From positions 29,496 through 93,495 of the forward strand of contig CACNSC010000007.1 in NCBI GenBank assembly GCA_902623005.1: a stretch of 64,000 bases of DNA, in the 5' to 3' direction. Source of the stretch: an uncultured Coxiella sp. (GTDB lineage Bacteria; Pseudomonadota; Gammaproteobacteria; Coxiellales; Coxiellaceae). The notes under the pieces are model-generated. The model was given only the letters and a program-made list of their open reading frames with translations, did not search any database and had not been told where the DNA came from. Of the stretch, positions 48,909 to 57,108 are shown one piece after another (the first letter of the stretch is position 1; every line of letters begins with the position of its first letter). Position numbers and translations under genes: made by a program.

Positions 48909-50126
48909 CTAACTCATTATTATTCTAATCACTTCAATCATTATCACGATGGCACCAGCTGCAGCTATGGTCACTAGCCCTGTTGTTCCTGAAGACACGC
49001 AATAGCCTAGGGGTTGGTTTTGTTGCAGTCGTTGTTGCCTAGAACGATAGGCCATGCATGCTGGCAGTATCATTTCCAAGATAGCTACAAAGATTGCAGC
49101 ACATTGTAATGCCAACATAAATCCATGCGGATAAATAAGCGCAAAAAACAAGGGCGGCAGAAAAGTCAGTAAGCCAGTTTGTACGCGGCCTGATACATTG
49201 TCTGTTCTATTTAACCCGTCGGCTAGAAAGTCGAACAACCCTAACGTTACGCCAAGAAATGACGTGACCATCGCAATATTGGCAAAGCCATGGATGCCGA
49301 TATGAATCCATGCATTGTCGGTAAGTGCGCTAAGATGGGAAATAAACAACGACACAGAATCGTGATGATAGTGAATATCATTAAAACTGTTTAGGCCATT
49401 TATTGGAATTATTCCTAACGTAGTTATTAGCCAGATCACATAGATAATCAAAGGTAAACTGCCACCACATAACACAATCATTCGAAGTGTCTGGGTATTT
49501 CTATCCAGGTACGTTGTTAAGCTTGGTATAACCGTATGAAAGGCAAATGCAGTGATAAATATTGGTGCCATAAAGGCGCTGGATAAGGTGAGGTGTTGAA
49601 CGTGCAACTGCTCAAAATGAGTCTCGGGCAATAACAGACCCAAAGAGACGACTAACGTGATACCTTTTAAACTGAAAAATAGACGATTGACCAGATCGGT
49701 ACAGCGCGTGCTCCAGATTACAGCTGTACCAAAGACGAGTAAAAAAACAACAGCGTTGATCCAATACGGTACAGTAACATCAAATAATGTCTGAATCAGT
49801 AGTTGTATAATCGAGGCATTTCCGCTGATATAAGCTGCTGTTAGAGAGTACAATAGTAATAGCATGCAGATCCATGCGATGACTTGTGCGGGGCGTCCCA
49901 ATGTTTGCCGCGCCATCGAGCTAAAACTATTATGTTTGATATCCAGTGTTAAGTTGACTTCGAGCACCAATAGAGCAGAGTAAATCATCAAGCACCAAAT
50001 AATGACTAATATGCAGGTGGCCGGAATGAACCCAGTGTTCGCGCAGGCAATCGGCAGTGCCATCATGCCCGCACCAATGGCTGTTCCAGCAACTAGGAAG
50101 CTTGCCCCTAAAATTTTTCCGTTCAT
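48909..50126 (-). CDS. Aromatic amino-acid permease (HAAAP family, Mtr/TyrP/TnaB-like)
   Basis: 405 residues from the ATG at 50126 (AGAGA 5 nt before); an upstream in-frame ATG at 50183 adds 19 residues. Eleven or so membrane segments. N-terminal GASFLVAGTAIGAGMMALPIA is the family signature (GxxIGAGMLALP), and FAFHTVIPSLTTYL is the typical central segment. Proton symport of tryptophan or tyrosine is expected. Legionellales often carry several paralogs. Substrate cannot be chosen from sequence. Confidence 0.88.
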   Translation of the reverse strand: MNGKILGASFLVAGTAIGAGMMALPIACANTGFIPATCILVIIWCLMIYSALLVLEVNLTLDIKHNSFSSMARQTLGRPAQVIAWICMLLLLYSLTAAYISGNASIIQLLIQTLFDVTVPYWINAVVFLLVFGTAVIWSTRCTDLVNRLFFSLKGITLVVSLGLLLPETHFEQLHVQHLTLSSAFMAPIFITAFAFHTVIPSLTTYLDRNTQTLRMIVLCGGSLPLIIYVIWLITTLGIIPINGLNSFNDIHYHHDSVSLFISHLSALTDNAWIHIGIHGFANIAMVTSFLGVTLGLFDFLADGLNRTDNVSGRVQTGLLTFLPPLFFALIYPHGFMLALQCAAIFVAILEMILPACMAYRSRQQRLQQNQPLGYCVSSGTTGLVTIAAAGAIVIMIEVIRIIMS

Positions 50127-50296
50127 CGTTATCTCTGTCTGCATTGGGGCAGCCAGTTTCAACGCATATGACAAGAGATGCAAGTAATCATGATTTTAAA
50201 ACTGAATAGACTGGGATTTAGAGGATAAGAAACTATTTGTGGTGTCGAATAATCGAATAAGATGCTAATATTTTTCAATAATTTAGGGAGAGCTCA

Positions 50297-51070
50297 TTGA
50301 ACATTCTTTTAAGTAACGACGATGGTGTTTATGCGCAAGGCATACATGTACTTGCAGATACACTGCGCACGATCGCTGATGTTACCATCGTCGCACCCGA
50401 TAGAAATCGAAGCGGTGCTAGTAATTCACTGTCACTGCATCACCCAATTAGGGCGAAGATGATAGAGCCAAATATCATCAGTGTTGAGGGTACGCCGACG
50501 GACTGTGTGCATTTAGCGGTAACTGGGTTGCTGAAACAACGCCCTGATATGATTATTTCAGGAATAAACGATGGTGAAAACCTTGCTGATGATGTCTGGT
50601 ATTCAGGGACCGTCGCCGCTGCAATGGAGGGAGCGTTTCTAGACCTGCCCTCCATGGCTGTCTCACTTGAAGGTCATGAAGGCCGACATTTTGAAACAGC
50701 CGCAATGATCATCAAGTCTTTGGTTGAGCTGTCTACCAAAGTACCTTTATCGCGAAAAAGAACTTTCCTTAACATTAATGTGCCTGACATTTCCTATAAC
50801 GATATCCAAGGCATTGAAGTAACACGCTTGGGTAAGCGTCACAGCGCTCAACCTACCATCATCCAGAAAGACCCTCGCGGCGAAACTATTTACTGGGTTG
50901 GGCCAGTTGGTGAAGCATCTGATGCCGAAAAAGGAACGGATTTTTTTGCTCTGGCAAATCAGAAAGTGTCGATCACTCCGATGAAAATTGATATGACCGA
51001 TCATGAATCGGGGTTAGATATTGCAAACTGGTTGGCCTTATTATCCAAAAAAACTTCTATTGGAGATTAA
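50297..51070 (+). CDS. surE: 5'-nucleotidase SurE
   Basis: 257 residues from a TTG with AGGGAG 6 nt upstream. Metal-binding NDDG at the N terminus, VAPDRNRSGASNSL and the SGINDGENLADDVWYSGTVAAAMEG segment complete the family pattern. Hydrolyses nucleoside monophosphates. First of surE-nlpD-rpoS; the pcm gene often found between surE and nlpD is missing. Confidence 0.96.
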   Translation: MNILLSNDDGVYAQGIHVLADTLRTIADVTIVAPDRNRSGASNSLSLHHPIRAKMIEPNIISVEGTPTDCVHLAVTGLLKQRPDMIISGINDGENLADDVWYSGTVAAAMEGAFLDLPSMAVSLEGHEGRHFETAAMIIKSLVELSTKVPLSRKRTFLNINVPDISYNDIQGIEVTRLGKRHSAQPTIIQKDPRGETIYWVGPVGEASDAEKGTDFFALANQKVSITPMKIDMTDHESGLDIANWLALLSKKTSIGD

Positions 51071-51075
51071 GTGTC

Positions 51076-51807
51076 GTGAAGTTGCCTTTTATCCTCATCG
51101 TTATCGGAGTAAGTGCATGGTTAGCGGGTTGTACTAGCGATACCGCGCGTGCACCAGTGGTTAATGGCTGGCATCAGCCTAGCGCTGCATCAGGGAGCTA
51201 TGTTGTTAGACAGGGCGACACCTTGTATTCCATTGCTTGGGCATTTGGTTTGGATTATCGCAGTTTAGCTGCAGCAAATCAGTTGCAACCGCCGTATACC
51301 ATTTCCACTGGGCAACGATTAAAAATGACAGTGAGCCCGGCTAATCGTTCGAGTTCGGCTCCAGCGTCGAGCTTATCTCAACACAATAAACAAAGTCAGC
51401 CGATCAGTGCTGTCAAAAAGTCTGCTGAGCCTATGCAGCCAATTACCTCCTGGCAATGGCCAGCGCGAGGCACATTGTTTTCACGCTATAGTACCACTGC
51501 CGCTGGTTACCGCGGTATCGAGATCGCCGGACAACTGGGACAGCCAGTGTATGCTTCAGTTGCTGGTGTAGTGGTTTACAGCGGTGATGGCCTTAAAGGT
51601 TATGGTAACTTGATCATCGTGAAGCATAACGAGGTTTTTCTCACTGCGTATGCTTTCAATCAAAAGCGCTTGGTTCAACTTGGCGATAAGGTACAAGCAG
51701 GACAAAAGATTGCTTTAATGGGGCAAAATAATGCAGGAAAACCGGTTTTATATTTTGAGATCAGAAAAAATGGTAAGCCGGTTGATCCGCTAAAATATTT
51801 ACAATGA
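51076..51807 (+). CDS. nlpD: NlpD-like lipoprotein with LysM and LytM (M23) domains
   Basis: 243 residues from a GTG. Lipobox LAGC (Cys19), LysM at about 42-86 (YVVRQGDTLYSIAWAFGLDYRSLAAANQL), a Ser/Gln linker, and a LytM domain at about 125-240. The LytM zinc ligands are lost: the first motif reads YRGIEIAG and the HxH becomes LYFEIR. It should therefore be an amidase activator for cell separation, not a peptidase, as in NlpD of other gammaproteobacteria. Next to rpoS as usual. Confidence 0.92.
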   Translation: MKLPFILIVIGVSAWLAGCTSDTARAPVVNGWHQPSAASGSYVVRQGDTLYSIAWAFGLDYRSLAAANQLQPPYTISTGQRLKMTVSPANRSSSAPASSLSQHNKQSQPISAVKKSAEPMQPITSWQWPARGTLFSRYSTTAAGYRGIEIAGQLGQPVYASVAGVVVYSGDGLKGYGNLIIVKHNEVFLTAYAFNQKRLVQLGDKVQAGQKIALMGQNNAGKPVLYFEIRKNGKPVDPLKYLQ

Positions 51808-51874
51808 GTAGCTATGATCGTAGGAAGATGATGGTAGAATATACAATTGTGTGGTATCACCAGGGAGCTTTGAC

Positions 51875-53119
51875 GTGGTAAGAGTGGTTGATAAGAAAGC
51901 TAAAAAATCACCTGCAAAAGCAACGGCGAAGAAAACTAAAGCTGTGGTCAAAAGCAAGGCTAAAAGTAAAGCGAAAAAAACTAAAGTTGCAGTGAAAAGT
52001 AAGGTTAAAAGCAAAGCGAGAAAAAAACCCACTAAGGTCAAACAAACGCGTGTTAATGCAAAGAAAAAATCAGCTGTTAAACCTACTAGCGTGACAAGAA
52101 AGGTTGTCAAACAATCTGCTAAACCTGTATCTCAGGCAAAGAAAAAAAATAGTAAGAAGAAAAAGTCTGCTGCTAAGCCTTCTAAGCGTTCATTGAAAGC
52201 CAATACAATATTATTTTCCGATTCCAGTAAAAATAAAACAAAGCAAAAATCGAAAGTAAAGCATGTATCAAAAGATAGTGATCAGAAGGGTGCTAGTGAT
52301 CCAACAACCATGTATTTACGGGAAGTTGGCTGTTGGCCGTTGCTGAACGCTCGAGAGGAGTTGATCGCAGCACGAAAAGTAGTAAAAGGTGACTCGAAAG
52401 CGCGGGCACTGATGATAAAGTCAAATTTAAGGTTAGTGATAAAAATCGCACGATTTTATGGGCGACGAGGATTGTCGCTGCTGGATCTAATTGAGGAAGG
52501 TAATTTAGGTTTAATCACTGCTGTCAGTAAATTTGATCCTACAAAAGGTTTTCGTTTTTCCACGTATGCAACTTGGTGGATCCGGCAGACCATAGAGCGT
52601 GCCATTATGAATCAATCAAAGACGATTCGTGTACCCGTTCATATCATGAAAGGTTTAAATCGCTACCTAAAAGCGCTCAGAGATCTTGCTGAAGAGTTTG
52701 GTAGTCGTACTCCCACCGTGGGTCAGATTGCAGAGCGGGCAGAGATGACCGTTGAAGAAGTTGAAAAGTATATCAATTTGCCGATGAATGGTACGTCAAT
52801 GGATAGTCCAGTGGATTCTGACGGCTCAAGAACCATGGTAGATCGTCTTGAAGATGAAAAGATGGTTGATCCCATGCAGATGATCGAGTCCTATGATGAA
52901 CATAATCAGATTCTTCAATGGCTGAAGCGGTTGTCACCGCGACAAGCTGAAGTTATTCGCAGGCGTTATGGCTTAAACGGTGAAAAAGAAGAAACACTAG
53001 AAGAAGTGGGTCTGGCCATCGGGCTAACTCGTGAGCGTGTCAGGCAATTGCAAAAAGAAGCTTTGCAACAATTAAAGCGCATTGTTCAATCGGATAATTT
53101 GCGCGATTTTTTCAAATAA
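51875..53119 (+). CDS. rpoS: Sigma factor RpoS with histone-H1-like lysine-rich N-terminal extension
   Basis: 414 residues from the GTG at 51875, which has AGGGAG 8 nt upstream; an earlier GTG at 51851 lacks one. Residues from about 142 are a normal RpoS: region 1.2 DPTTMYLREVG, region 2 NLRLVIKIARFYGRRGLSLLDLIEEGNLGL and FSTYATWWIRQTIERAI, region 3, and region 4 with LEEVGLAIGLTRERVRQLQ. Ahead of this are about 135 residues with roughly 48 lysines, in repeats like AVKSKVKSKARKK, resembling histone H1 tails, AlgP and Coxiella/chlamydial Hc1-type proteins. E. coli RpoS is 330 residues. Stationary-phase/developmental sigma factor; the tail may bind nucleic acid (inference). Confidence 0.93.
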   Translation: MVRVVDKKAKKSPAKATAKKTKAVVKSKAKSKAKKTKVAVKSKVKSKARKKPTKVKQTRVNAKKKSAVKPTSVTRKVVKQSAKPVSQAKKKNSKKKKSAAKPSKRSLKANTILFSDSSKNKTKQKSKVKHVSKDSDQKGASDPTTMYLREVGCWPLLNAREELIAARKVVKGDSKARALMIKSNLRLVIKIARFYGRRGLSLLDLIEEGNLGLITAVSKFDPTKGFRFSTYATWWIRQTIERAIMNQSKTIRVPVHIMKGLNRYLKALRDLAEEFGSRTPTVGQIAERAEMTVEEVEKYINLPMNGTSMDSPVDSDGSRTMVDRLEDEKMVDPMQMIESYDEHNQILQWLKRLSPRQAEVIRRRYGLNGEKEETLEEVGLAIGLTRERVRQLQKEALQQLKRIVQSDNLRDFFK

Positions 53120-53125
53120 TTTGGC

Positions 53126-53707
53126 TTACAATTCTTTATCTAACTCAGACACAGAGTCCATTTGATGCAAGGCATGCTGGATGTCTTTGTGTAATTGTTT
53201 GCTAATTTGTGAGGCAATAAAGAGTCCATGCAACTGTGCTTGCTGATGGTCAGGCTGTTGTGAGATGACCAGAGCATAGTGTTGATGATGGTGTTTGAGC
53301 GTTTGTACAACGTTACCAACACGGGCATGCACAATGTCATCAAAACTTAATGTTAAAATCTCGTTAAGTGGTGTCATTAGCATTTTTACGGTGATGTCTT
53401 CACGTTGCATGCGCGATTTTTGTTGTAACGTGATTGGTTTTTCTCCCAATAAATCCTGAGCGGTGATAATGCCAATCAGCAGTTCGTCATTCATCACCAA
53501 CAGTAATGAGGTGTGGTGAATTTTCATTGCTTGGGTTGCTGCATCAATATTGTCGTTGGTTTCGATGAAATGACTGCCGCCATGAGTGAGTGGGATCATC
53601 ACCGTGCTAGCCGGATCATCTTCTTTAACAAGCTCCGGAGATGTATTTTGATACAGGTGAAGATGTTCAACCGGTGACTGGGGTGAGATGTGCTCGTATT
53701 GGGTCAT
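53126..53707 (-). CDS. CBS-domain protein
   Basis: 193 residues, AAGGAG ribosome site. Two CBS motifs: about 35-92 (HFIETNDNIDAATQAMKIHHTSLLLVMNDELLIGIITAQDLLG) and about 105-175 (VKMLMTPLNEILTLSFDDI...HYALVIS). Such pairs bind adenosine nucleotides and regulate partners. No catalytic domain is fused. Converges on rpoS with 6 nt between the stops. The partner is unknown. Confidence 0.85.
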   Translation of the reverse strand: MTQYEHISPQSPVEHLHLYQNTSPELVKEDDPASTVMIPLTHGGSHFIETNDNIDAATQAMKIHHTSLLLVMNDELLIGIITAQDLLGEKPITLQQKSRMQREDITVKMLMTPLNEILTLSFDDIVHARVGNVVQTLKHHHQHYALVISQQPDHQQAQLHGLFIASQISKQLHKDIQHALHQMDSVSELDKEL

Positions 53708-53811
53708 AACTGCTCCTTAAAGATGGCTTGTTGTATCATATCACTGGACCTATTGGCAACTGAGGTTATTCCTAGTAATATCGGCGAAAAGTCCTGTCCA
53801 AGAGGTCATCC

Positions 53812-53991
53812 ATGTCAGAACCAGCCTGCACGCAAAAACACGTAAGAATTACTCGTGCCGACTTGCCACTTAGCTGCCCATCCCGACATCAAACCGTGTG
53901 GAATGCGCACCCTCGTATTTACCTCGATATTGAGGCGCAGGGTCACATTACTTGCCCTTACTGCGGTACGCATTATCAATTGGTTGATTAA
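53812..53991 (+). CDS. Small CHCC zinc-finger protein
   Basis: 59 residues with an AGAGGT ribosome site 6 nt before ATG. The C-x3-H (CPSRH) and CPYC pattern with HPRIYLDIE and GHITCPYCGTHYQL fits the zf-CHCC family related to mitochondrial NDUFS6. Members are widespread small proteins in proteobacteria, with a suggested role in complex I or redox, unproven here. Confidence 0.85.
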   Translation: MSEPACTQKHVRITRADLPLSCPSRHQTVWNAHPRIYLDIEAQGHITCPYCGTHYQLVD

Positions 53992-54045
53992 CAAGCTTTC
54001 TTGCCTCAGACCGATAAGTCGACTCGATTCGTAACAGCATCTTGG

Positions 54046-55416
54046 TTAATTAGGTGGTGCTGGTAGTGAATTAGTGCTCGAATCTTGAGGGGCGGTTGGA
54101 CTACTAGGATCAAGGTTTTTAATCCAATTCGCTAAGTTCTGTTTGGTTTGTGCTAATGAGACTATCGACTGCTGATTGCCTTGTATGTTTGACACTGCAA
54201 GTAGTGCTTCGATGGTCTGATTGTCTTGATGCTGCTGTTGCAGTGACTGTTGAATCTGTTTGAGTGTTATCAATGTTTCGCGCTCAACATTAGGCCCAGA
54301 CAGAGTTTGTAGATTTTGATACCAGGTTTCATCATTCAAGTCATGATGAGTTTGGTAGTAACTGATTTGGGCTTTGCTAGGGTAGATATAATTACCTGAG
54401 CTGTCTTTACCAACTTCAATGCCCATGTTTTGTGCAATGGTATCTAGCTGTGGTACATCATCTTTTGAGACAATGGCCTGTCTCTCGGCTTGTATGTTGT
54501 TTAATGTATACAGACTGACTGATTGTGCAGCGGTCGCTTGCCGAACTACCATTTGCGCTTTTTGGAAATCTTTAGACGTGGTTAAGTAGCGTATTATAGA
54601 TGCAGCATTATTCCCGGTTGTATCAGAACTATTAGCTTGTGTGATTTTTGAATTCAGATCGTTGAGATTGATTAGCTGGTTATAAGTTGGGTCATAGTTA
54701 TTAGTCAGAAATTGAATAAATTTCTCAGCAGACTCCAGGCCACCAGGTGTATCGTTGTAGTTTAGTGACGTCGGTTGAATGAAATTAGCAAAATCAAAAA
54801 AACTGTCGTGTAAAGTGGGCTGTCCTTGGTATACCGGGTCTGCATCGTTACCATCGATCTTGTAGTTCGAATTAGTTGAGGGTGTAAAATTAAAATTTGC
54901 AAATAGAGTATCTGATGCAGTTGTTCCCCATGAATAATCTTGGGTGATGTCGCTTAATGCATTGAGTCGATCGTTTGCATTTGAGGCTTGCTCTTGGTCA
55001 TTGACGGCTACGCCACCGGAAGTTGAAGTTTCCATGGAAGCATCACTCATTGGTTGCAGTGCCTGCGTGATATCCTGACTGGATAGCGCACTAGCCGTCT
55101 GGGCGGCAGTTTGTGACGCTGTGTTAGCCGCCAAAGTATTATTAGAAATGTTGATTAGTTGAGGGTCGTTTTGGTAACGGTAGCTATTCTCTGACTGTTG
55201 CTGTGCCAAGCTCAGTTGTTGAATCTGATCTCCTAATGCATTGAGCCCTCCCGACATACTTGCAGCGGCTTGTTGGATTTGCTCTAAGATCGCTCCGGGT
55301 GAAAAGGTTGAAACACTGGATCCACTGGCCATGGCATTGGGCGCCAGTAAGCCGAAGCACAGACCGATGATGCTTGAAAGTGTCACGTATTTAATAGAAT
55401 CAGTTTTGTGTGGCAT
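54046..55416 (-). CDS. icmX: Dot/Icm protein IcmX
   Basis: 456 residues from the ATG at 55416 (GGAG 8 nt before). Signal peptide to about residue 26 (cleavage after AMA), then a Gln/Asn-rich periplasmic or secreted protein beginning SGSSVSTFSPGAILEQIQQAAASM. Length agrees with Legionella IcmX (466 aa), which is periplasmic/secreted and required for intracellular growth. Identified mainly by order behind icmW and by size, since the family is divergent. It closes with a Ser/Pro tail (PTAPQDSSTNSLPAPPN). Third gene of the icmW-172aa-icmX operon. Confidence 0.8.
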   Translation of the reverse strand: MPHKTDSIKYVTLSSIIGLCFGLLAPNAMASGSSVSTFSPGAILEQIQQAAASMSGGLNALGDQIQQLSLAQQQSENSYRYQNDPQLINISNNTLAANTASQTAAQTASALSSQDITQALQPMSDASMETSTSGGVAVNDQEQASNANDRLNALSDITQDYSWGTTASDTLFANFNFTPSTNSNYKIDGNDADPVYQGQPTLHDSFFDFANFIQPTSLNYNDTPGGLESAEKFIQFLTNNYDPTYNQLINLNDLNSKITQANSSDTTGNNAASIIRYLTTSKDFQKAQMVVRQATAAQSVSLYTLNNIQAERQAIVSKDDVPQLDTIAQNMGIEVGKDSSGNYIYPSKAQISYYQTHHDLNDETWYQNLQTLSGPNVERETLITLKQIQQSLQQQHQDNQTIEALLAVSNIQGNQQSIVSLAQTKQNLANWIKNLDPSSPTAPQDSSTNSLPAPPN

Positions 55417-55431
55417 GAGTAATCTCCGCAA

Positions 55432-55935
55432 TTAAAGCCATTTGATAAAGGATTTTTTCTCAGGTTTTGACTCAGGCTGAGTTTGAGGTTCTGGCTGAGT
55501 TTGTGGTTCAGCTTGTGGCTGGGGTTGTGTTTGGTTCGTCGATTCAAGATTGGCGGGCTCAGATGGGCTTGAAGACGCGCTGCTAGTCGTGCTTACAGGC
55601 GCTGTCGATGAAACAGAACTTGAGCTGGAACTTGAAAGGGTGGTGTTGGCCGCATTGGCGTTGTTATTTGCAAACTGTGTGAGGTACTCAACATAGGAGA
55701 CATTTTGCATACATAACGCAGGCGTTAAATCAGAGTTGGAAGCCGAGAGTCCTAAATCAGCACAGCTACTCATGCAGTCTTTGACAGCGGTGATATCGGT
55801 ATTTGCCAAATCATTGACGTTTACGCTGGCTGGATTACTTTGCCATTGAGAACAATCGGCCAACGACAAGCTTGGTATTGCAAGTGCTAATGAGGTCGAG
55901 ACCAGTAGCAGAGATGATATTAATTGTTTAGTCAT
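55432..55935 (-). CDS. Secreted Cys-containing protein between icmW and icmX
   Basis: 167 residues from the ATG at 55935, which overlaps the icmW stop by 8 nt, so translation is coupled. Signal peptide (about 1-26), then a small domain with four cysteines (DCSQW, DCMSSC, ALCMQN) likely disulfide-bonded in the periplasm, a poly-Ser/Thr linker (about 100-125) and Pro-Gln-Glu repeats (QPQPQAEPQTQPEPQTQ) ending in a basic KPEKKSFIKWL. Legionella has icmW and icmX adjacent, without this gene as far as I recall; Coxiella carries a small gene in the interval (from memory, unchecked). Likely an envelope component or partner of IcmX. Confidence 0.75.
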   Translation of the reverse strand: MTKQLISSLLLVSTSLALAIPSLSLADCSQWQSNPASVNVNDLANTDITAVKDCMSSCADLGLSASNSDLTPALCMQNVSYVEYLTQFANNNANAANTTLSSSSSSSVSSTAPVSTTSSASSSPSEPANLESTNQTQPQPQAEPQTQPEPQTQPESKPEKKSFIKWL

Positions 55936-56380
55936 AACCTGAATCCTCAAGTGCTTTCTGTATTAGTTCTATTCGTTCGGGAGAAAAAATCCTACCCATT
56001 AATCGCAAGCGTTCGAAAATCACATTTCGTTTTAAGAACACACCTGCGGTGTCTTTTTCATTTTTAGTTTGTTTCTCTGCGTGCATTAACACTTTTGCAG
56101 CAGCGCCAGGGTAGGCCATATCCAGTGCCATCAGCAGTCGAAGACCTCTGCCAGTTTTTAGACTAGCAACCAGTTGGATCATGTCGTCTTCTTGCTTGAG
56201 CTCAATGTTTCCCAGATCATCCAGGGAAGCACCCAAGCGCGACAACGCCTCTTCGACATCTGGGTCACCGTCGTTAGTCCAATCTTCCACTCCCTCCATG
56301 AAGGCGATCACTCTATATAAAAAAGGATCGTCGTATTCCTTCCAAAATTGATGAACTGCGCTGTGGCTCAGATCTGGCAT
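55928..56380 (-). CDS. icmW: Dot/Icm adaptor IcmW
   Basis: 150 residues, matching Legionella IcmW (151). The start MPDLSH, FWKEYDDPFLYRVIAFMEGVEDWT, GRGLRLLMALDMAYPGAAAKVLMHAE and AGVFLKRNVIFERLRLMGRIF are strongly conserved. IcmW pairs with IcmS (and LvgA) as an effector-loading adaptor on the DotL coupling complex. Divergent from icmV, with a PmrA-box-like promoter in front. First gene of icmW-(167aa)-icmX. Confidence 0.96.
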   Translation of the reverse strand: MPDLSHSAVHQFWKEYDDPFLYRVIAFMEGVEDWTNDGDPDVEEALSRLGASLDDLGNIELKQEDDMIQLVASLKTGRGLRLLMALDMAYPGAAAKVLMHAEKQTKNEKDTAGVFLKRNVIFERLRLMGRIFSPERIELIQKALEDSGYD

Positions 56381-56437
56381 CCTGTTCCCCTAATTTTAGT
56401 GTCACTTTGTGGTGACTTTCATACGTTTATTAAAACC

Positions 56438-56470
56438 AGTTTAACGTAATAAGCTTAAATTATTATTAAA
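56438..56470 (-). promoter_or_regulatory. PmrA-box-like promoter of icmW
   Basis: On the minus strand TTTAAT-AATAA-TTTAAG (56470 to 56454) fits YTTAAK-N5-YTTAAK exactly; TAAACT (56443-56438) follows after exactly 10 nt. Start of icmW is 58 nt further. Confidence 0.6.
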
Positions 56471-56554
56471 TAAATCAGTAAATTATACGATTTCTATCAA
56501 TATTTCATTCAGAAGTCACTAGTTTGTTCAAAAAACAACACGTAAGTGAATAAT

Positions 56555-56587
56555 TTTAATATTGCCTTAAGGCTATGATGTTATTCT
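56555..56587 (+). promoter_or_regulatory. PmrA-box-like promoter of icmV-dotA
   Basis: TTTAAT-ATTGC-CTTAAG (56555-56571) fits YTTAAK-N5-YTTAAK exactly; TATTCT at 56582-56587 lies 10 nt downstream. icmV starts 73 nt later. Confidence 0.6.
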
Positions 56588-56659
56588 GATCATCGTTAGC
56601 TGCCATTGCGCAGTTAGCAAATCATGACAAACAGATAGAAATTACCAGGATTAAATACA

Positions 56660-57088
56660 ATGGCATTTATATTTTCAGGCTGGAACATCTCCAAGTGGGC
56701 GGGTATCTCTTCCATCAAAAAAAATACGTTAGTTGTTACTGATTTGTATAAATCGGTACTCAAGGCCCCTGTTGATGATGCGGAAGAACTTACCGAATGG
56801 GATCTATTGATGAAGAGAAGCAATATGACTCCCGAGAAGCTCGAAAAGAAAATCAAAATATCGACATTGTTATATCGCTTCTATGGTTCAGCAGGCTTGG
56901 CGCTTTTTATATATAGTTTTTATTTATTTACAAAATTTCCCTTTTTATCCGGTATGTGCTCGTTGGTGTTCTCCGGTTTGATGTTTGCTTATGCCTTTCG
57001 CGAACATATATTTGTTTTTAATTGTAAGCATAAAAAAGTCAAATCCAGTCTTTCAGAGTGGTGTTTGGGTTTTTTTAAAAAAAGATAA
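56660..57088 (+). CDS. icmV: Dot/Icm protein IcmV
   Basis: 142 residues. Polar N-terminal half and two closely spaced hydrophobic segments (about 76-94 and 96-112). The position, directly upstream of dotA and divergent from icmW, is the conserved Dot/Icm region I layout; Legionella IcmV is 151 aa. Inner-membrane component of unknown detail. Twenty nt before dotA, so a two-gene operon. Confidence 0.93.
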   Translation: MAFIFSGWNISKWAGISSIKKNTLVVTDLYKSVLKAPVDDAEELTEWDLLMKRSNMTPEKLEKKIKISTLLYRFYGSAGLALFIYSFYLFTKFPFLSGMCSLVFSGLMFAYAFREHIFVFNCKHKKVKSSLSEWCLGFFKKR

Positions 57089-57108
57089 TTTAACATAGGG
57101 TATTAGCA

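Noticed and set aside
51799..52110. 103-residue hydrophobic minus-strand ORF
   Set aside because: It is the antisense of the Lys/Ala repeat in RpoS (AAA/GCN codons read as Phe/Leu), without its own signals.
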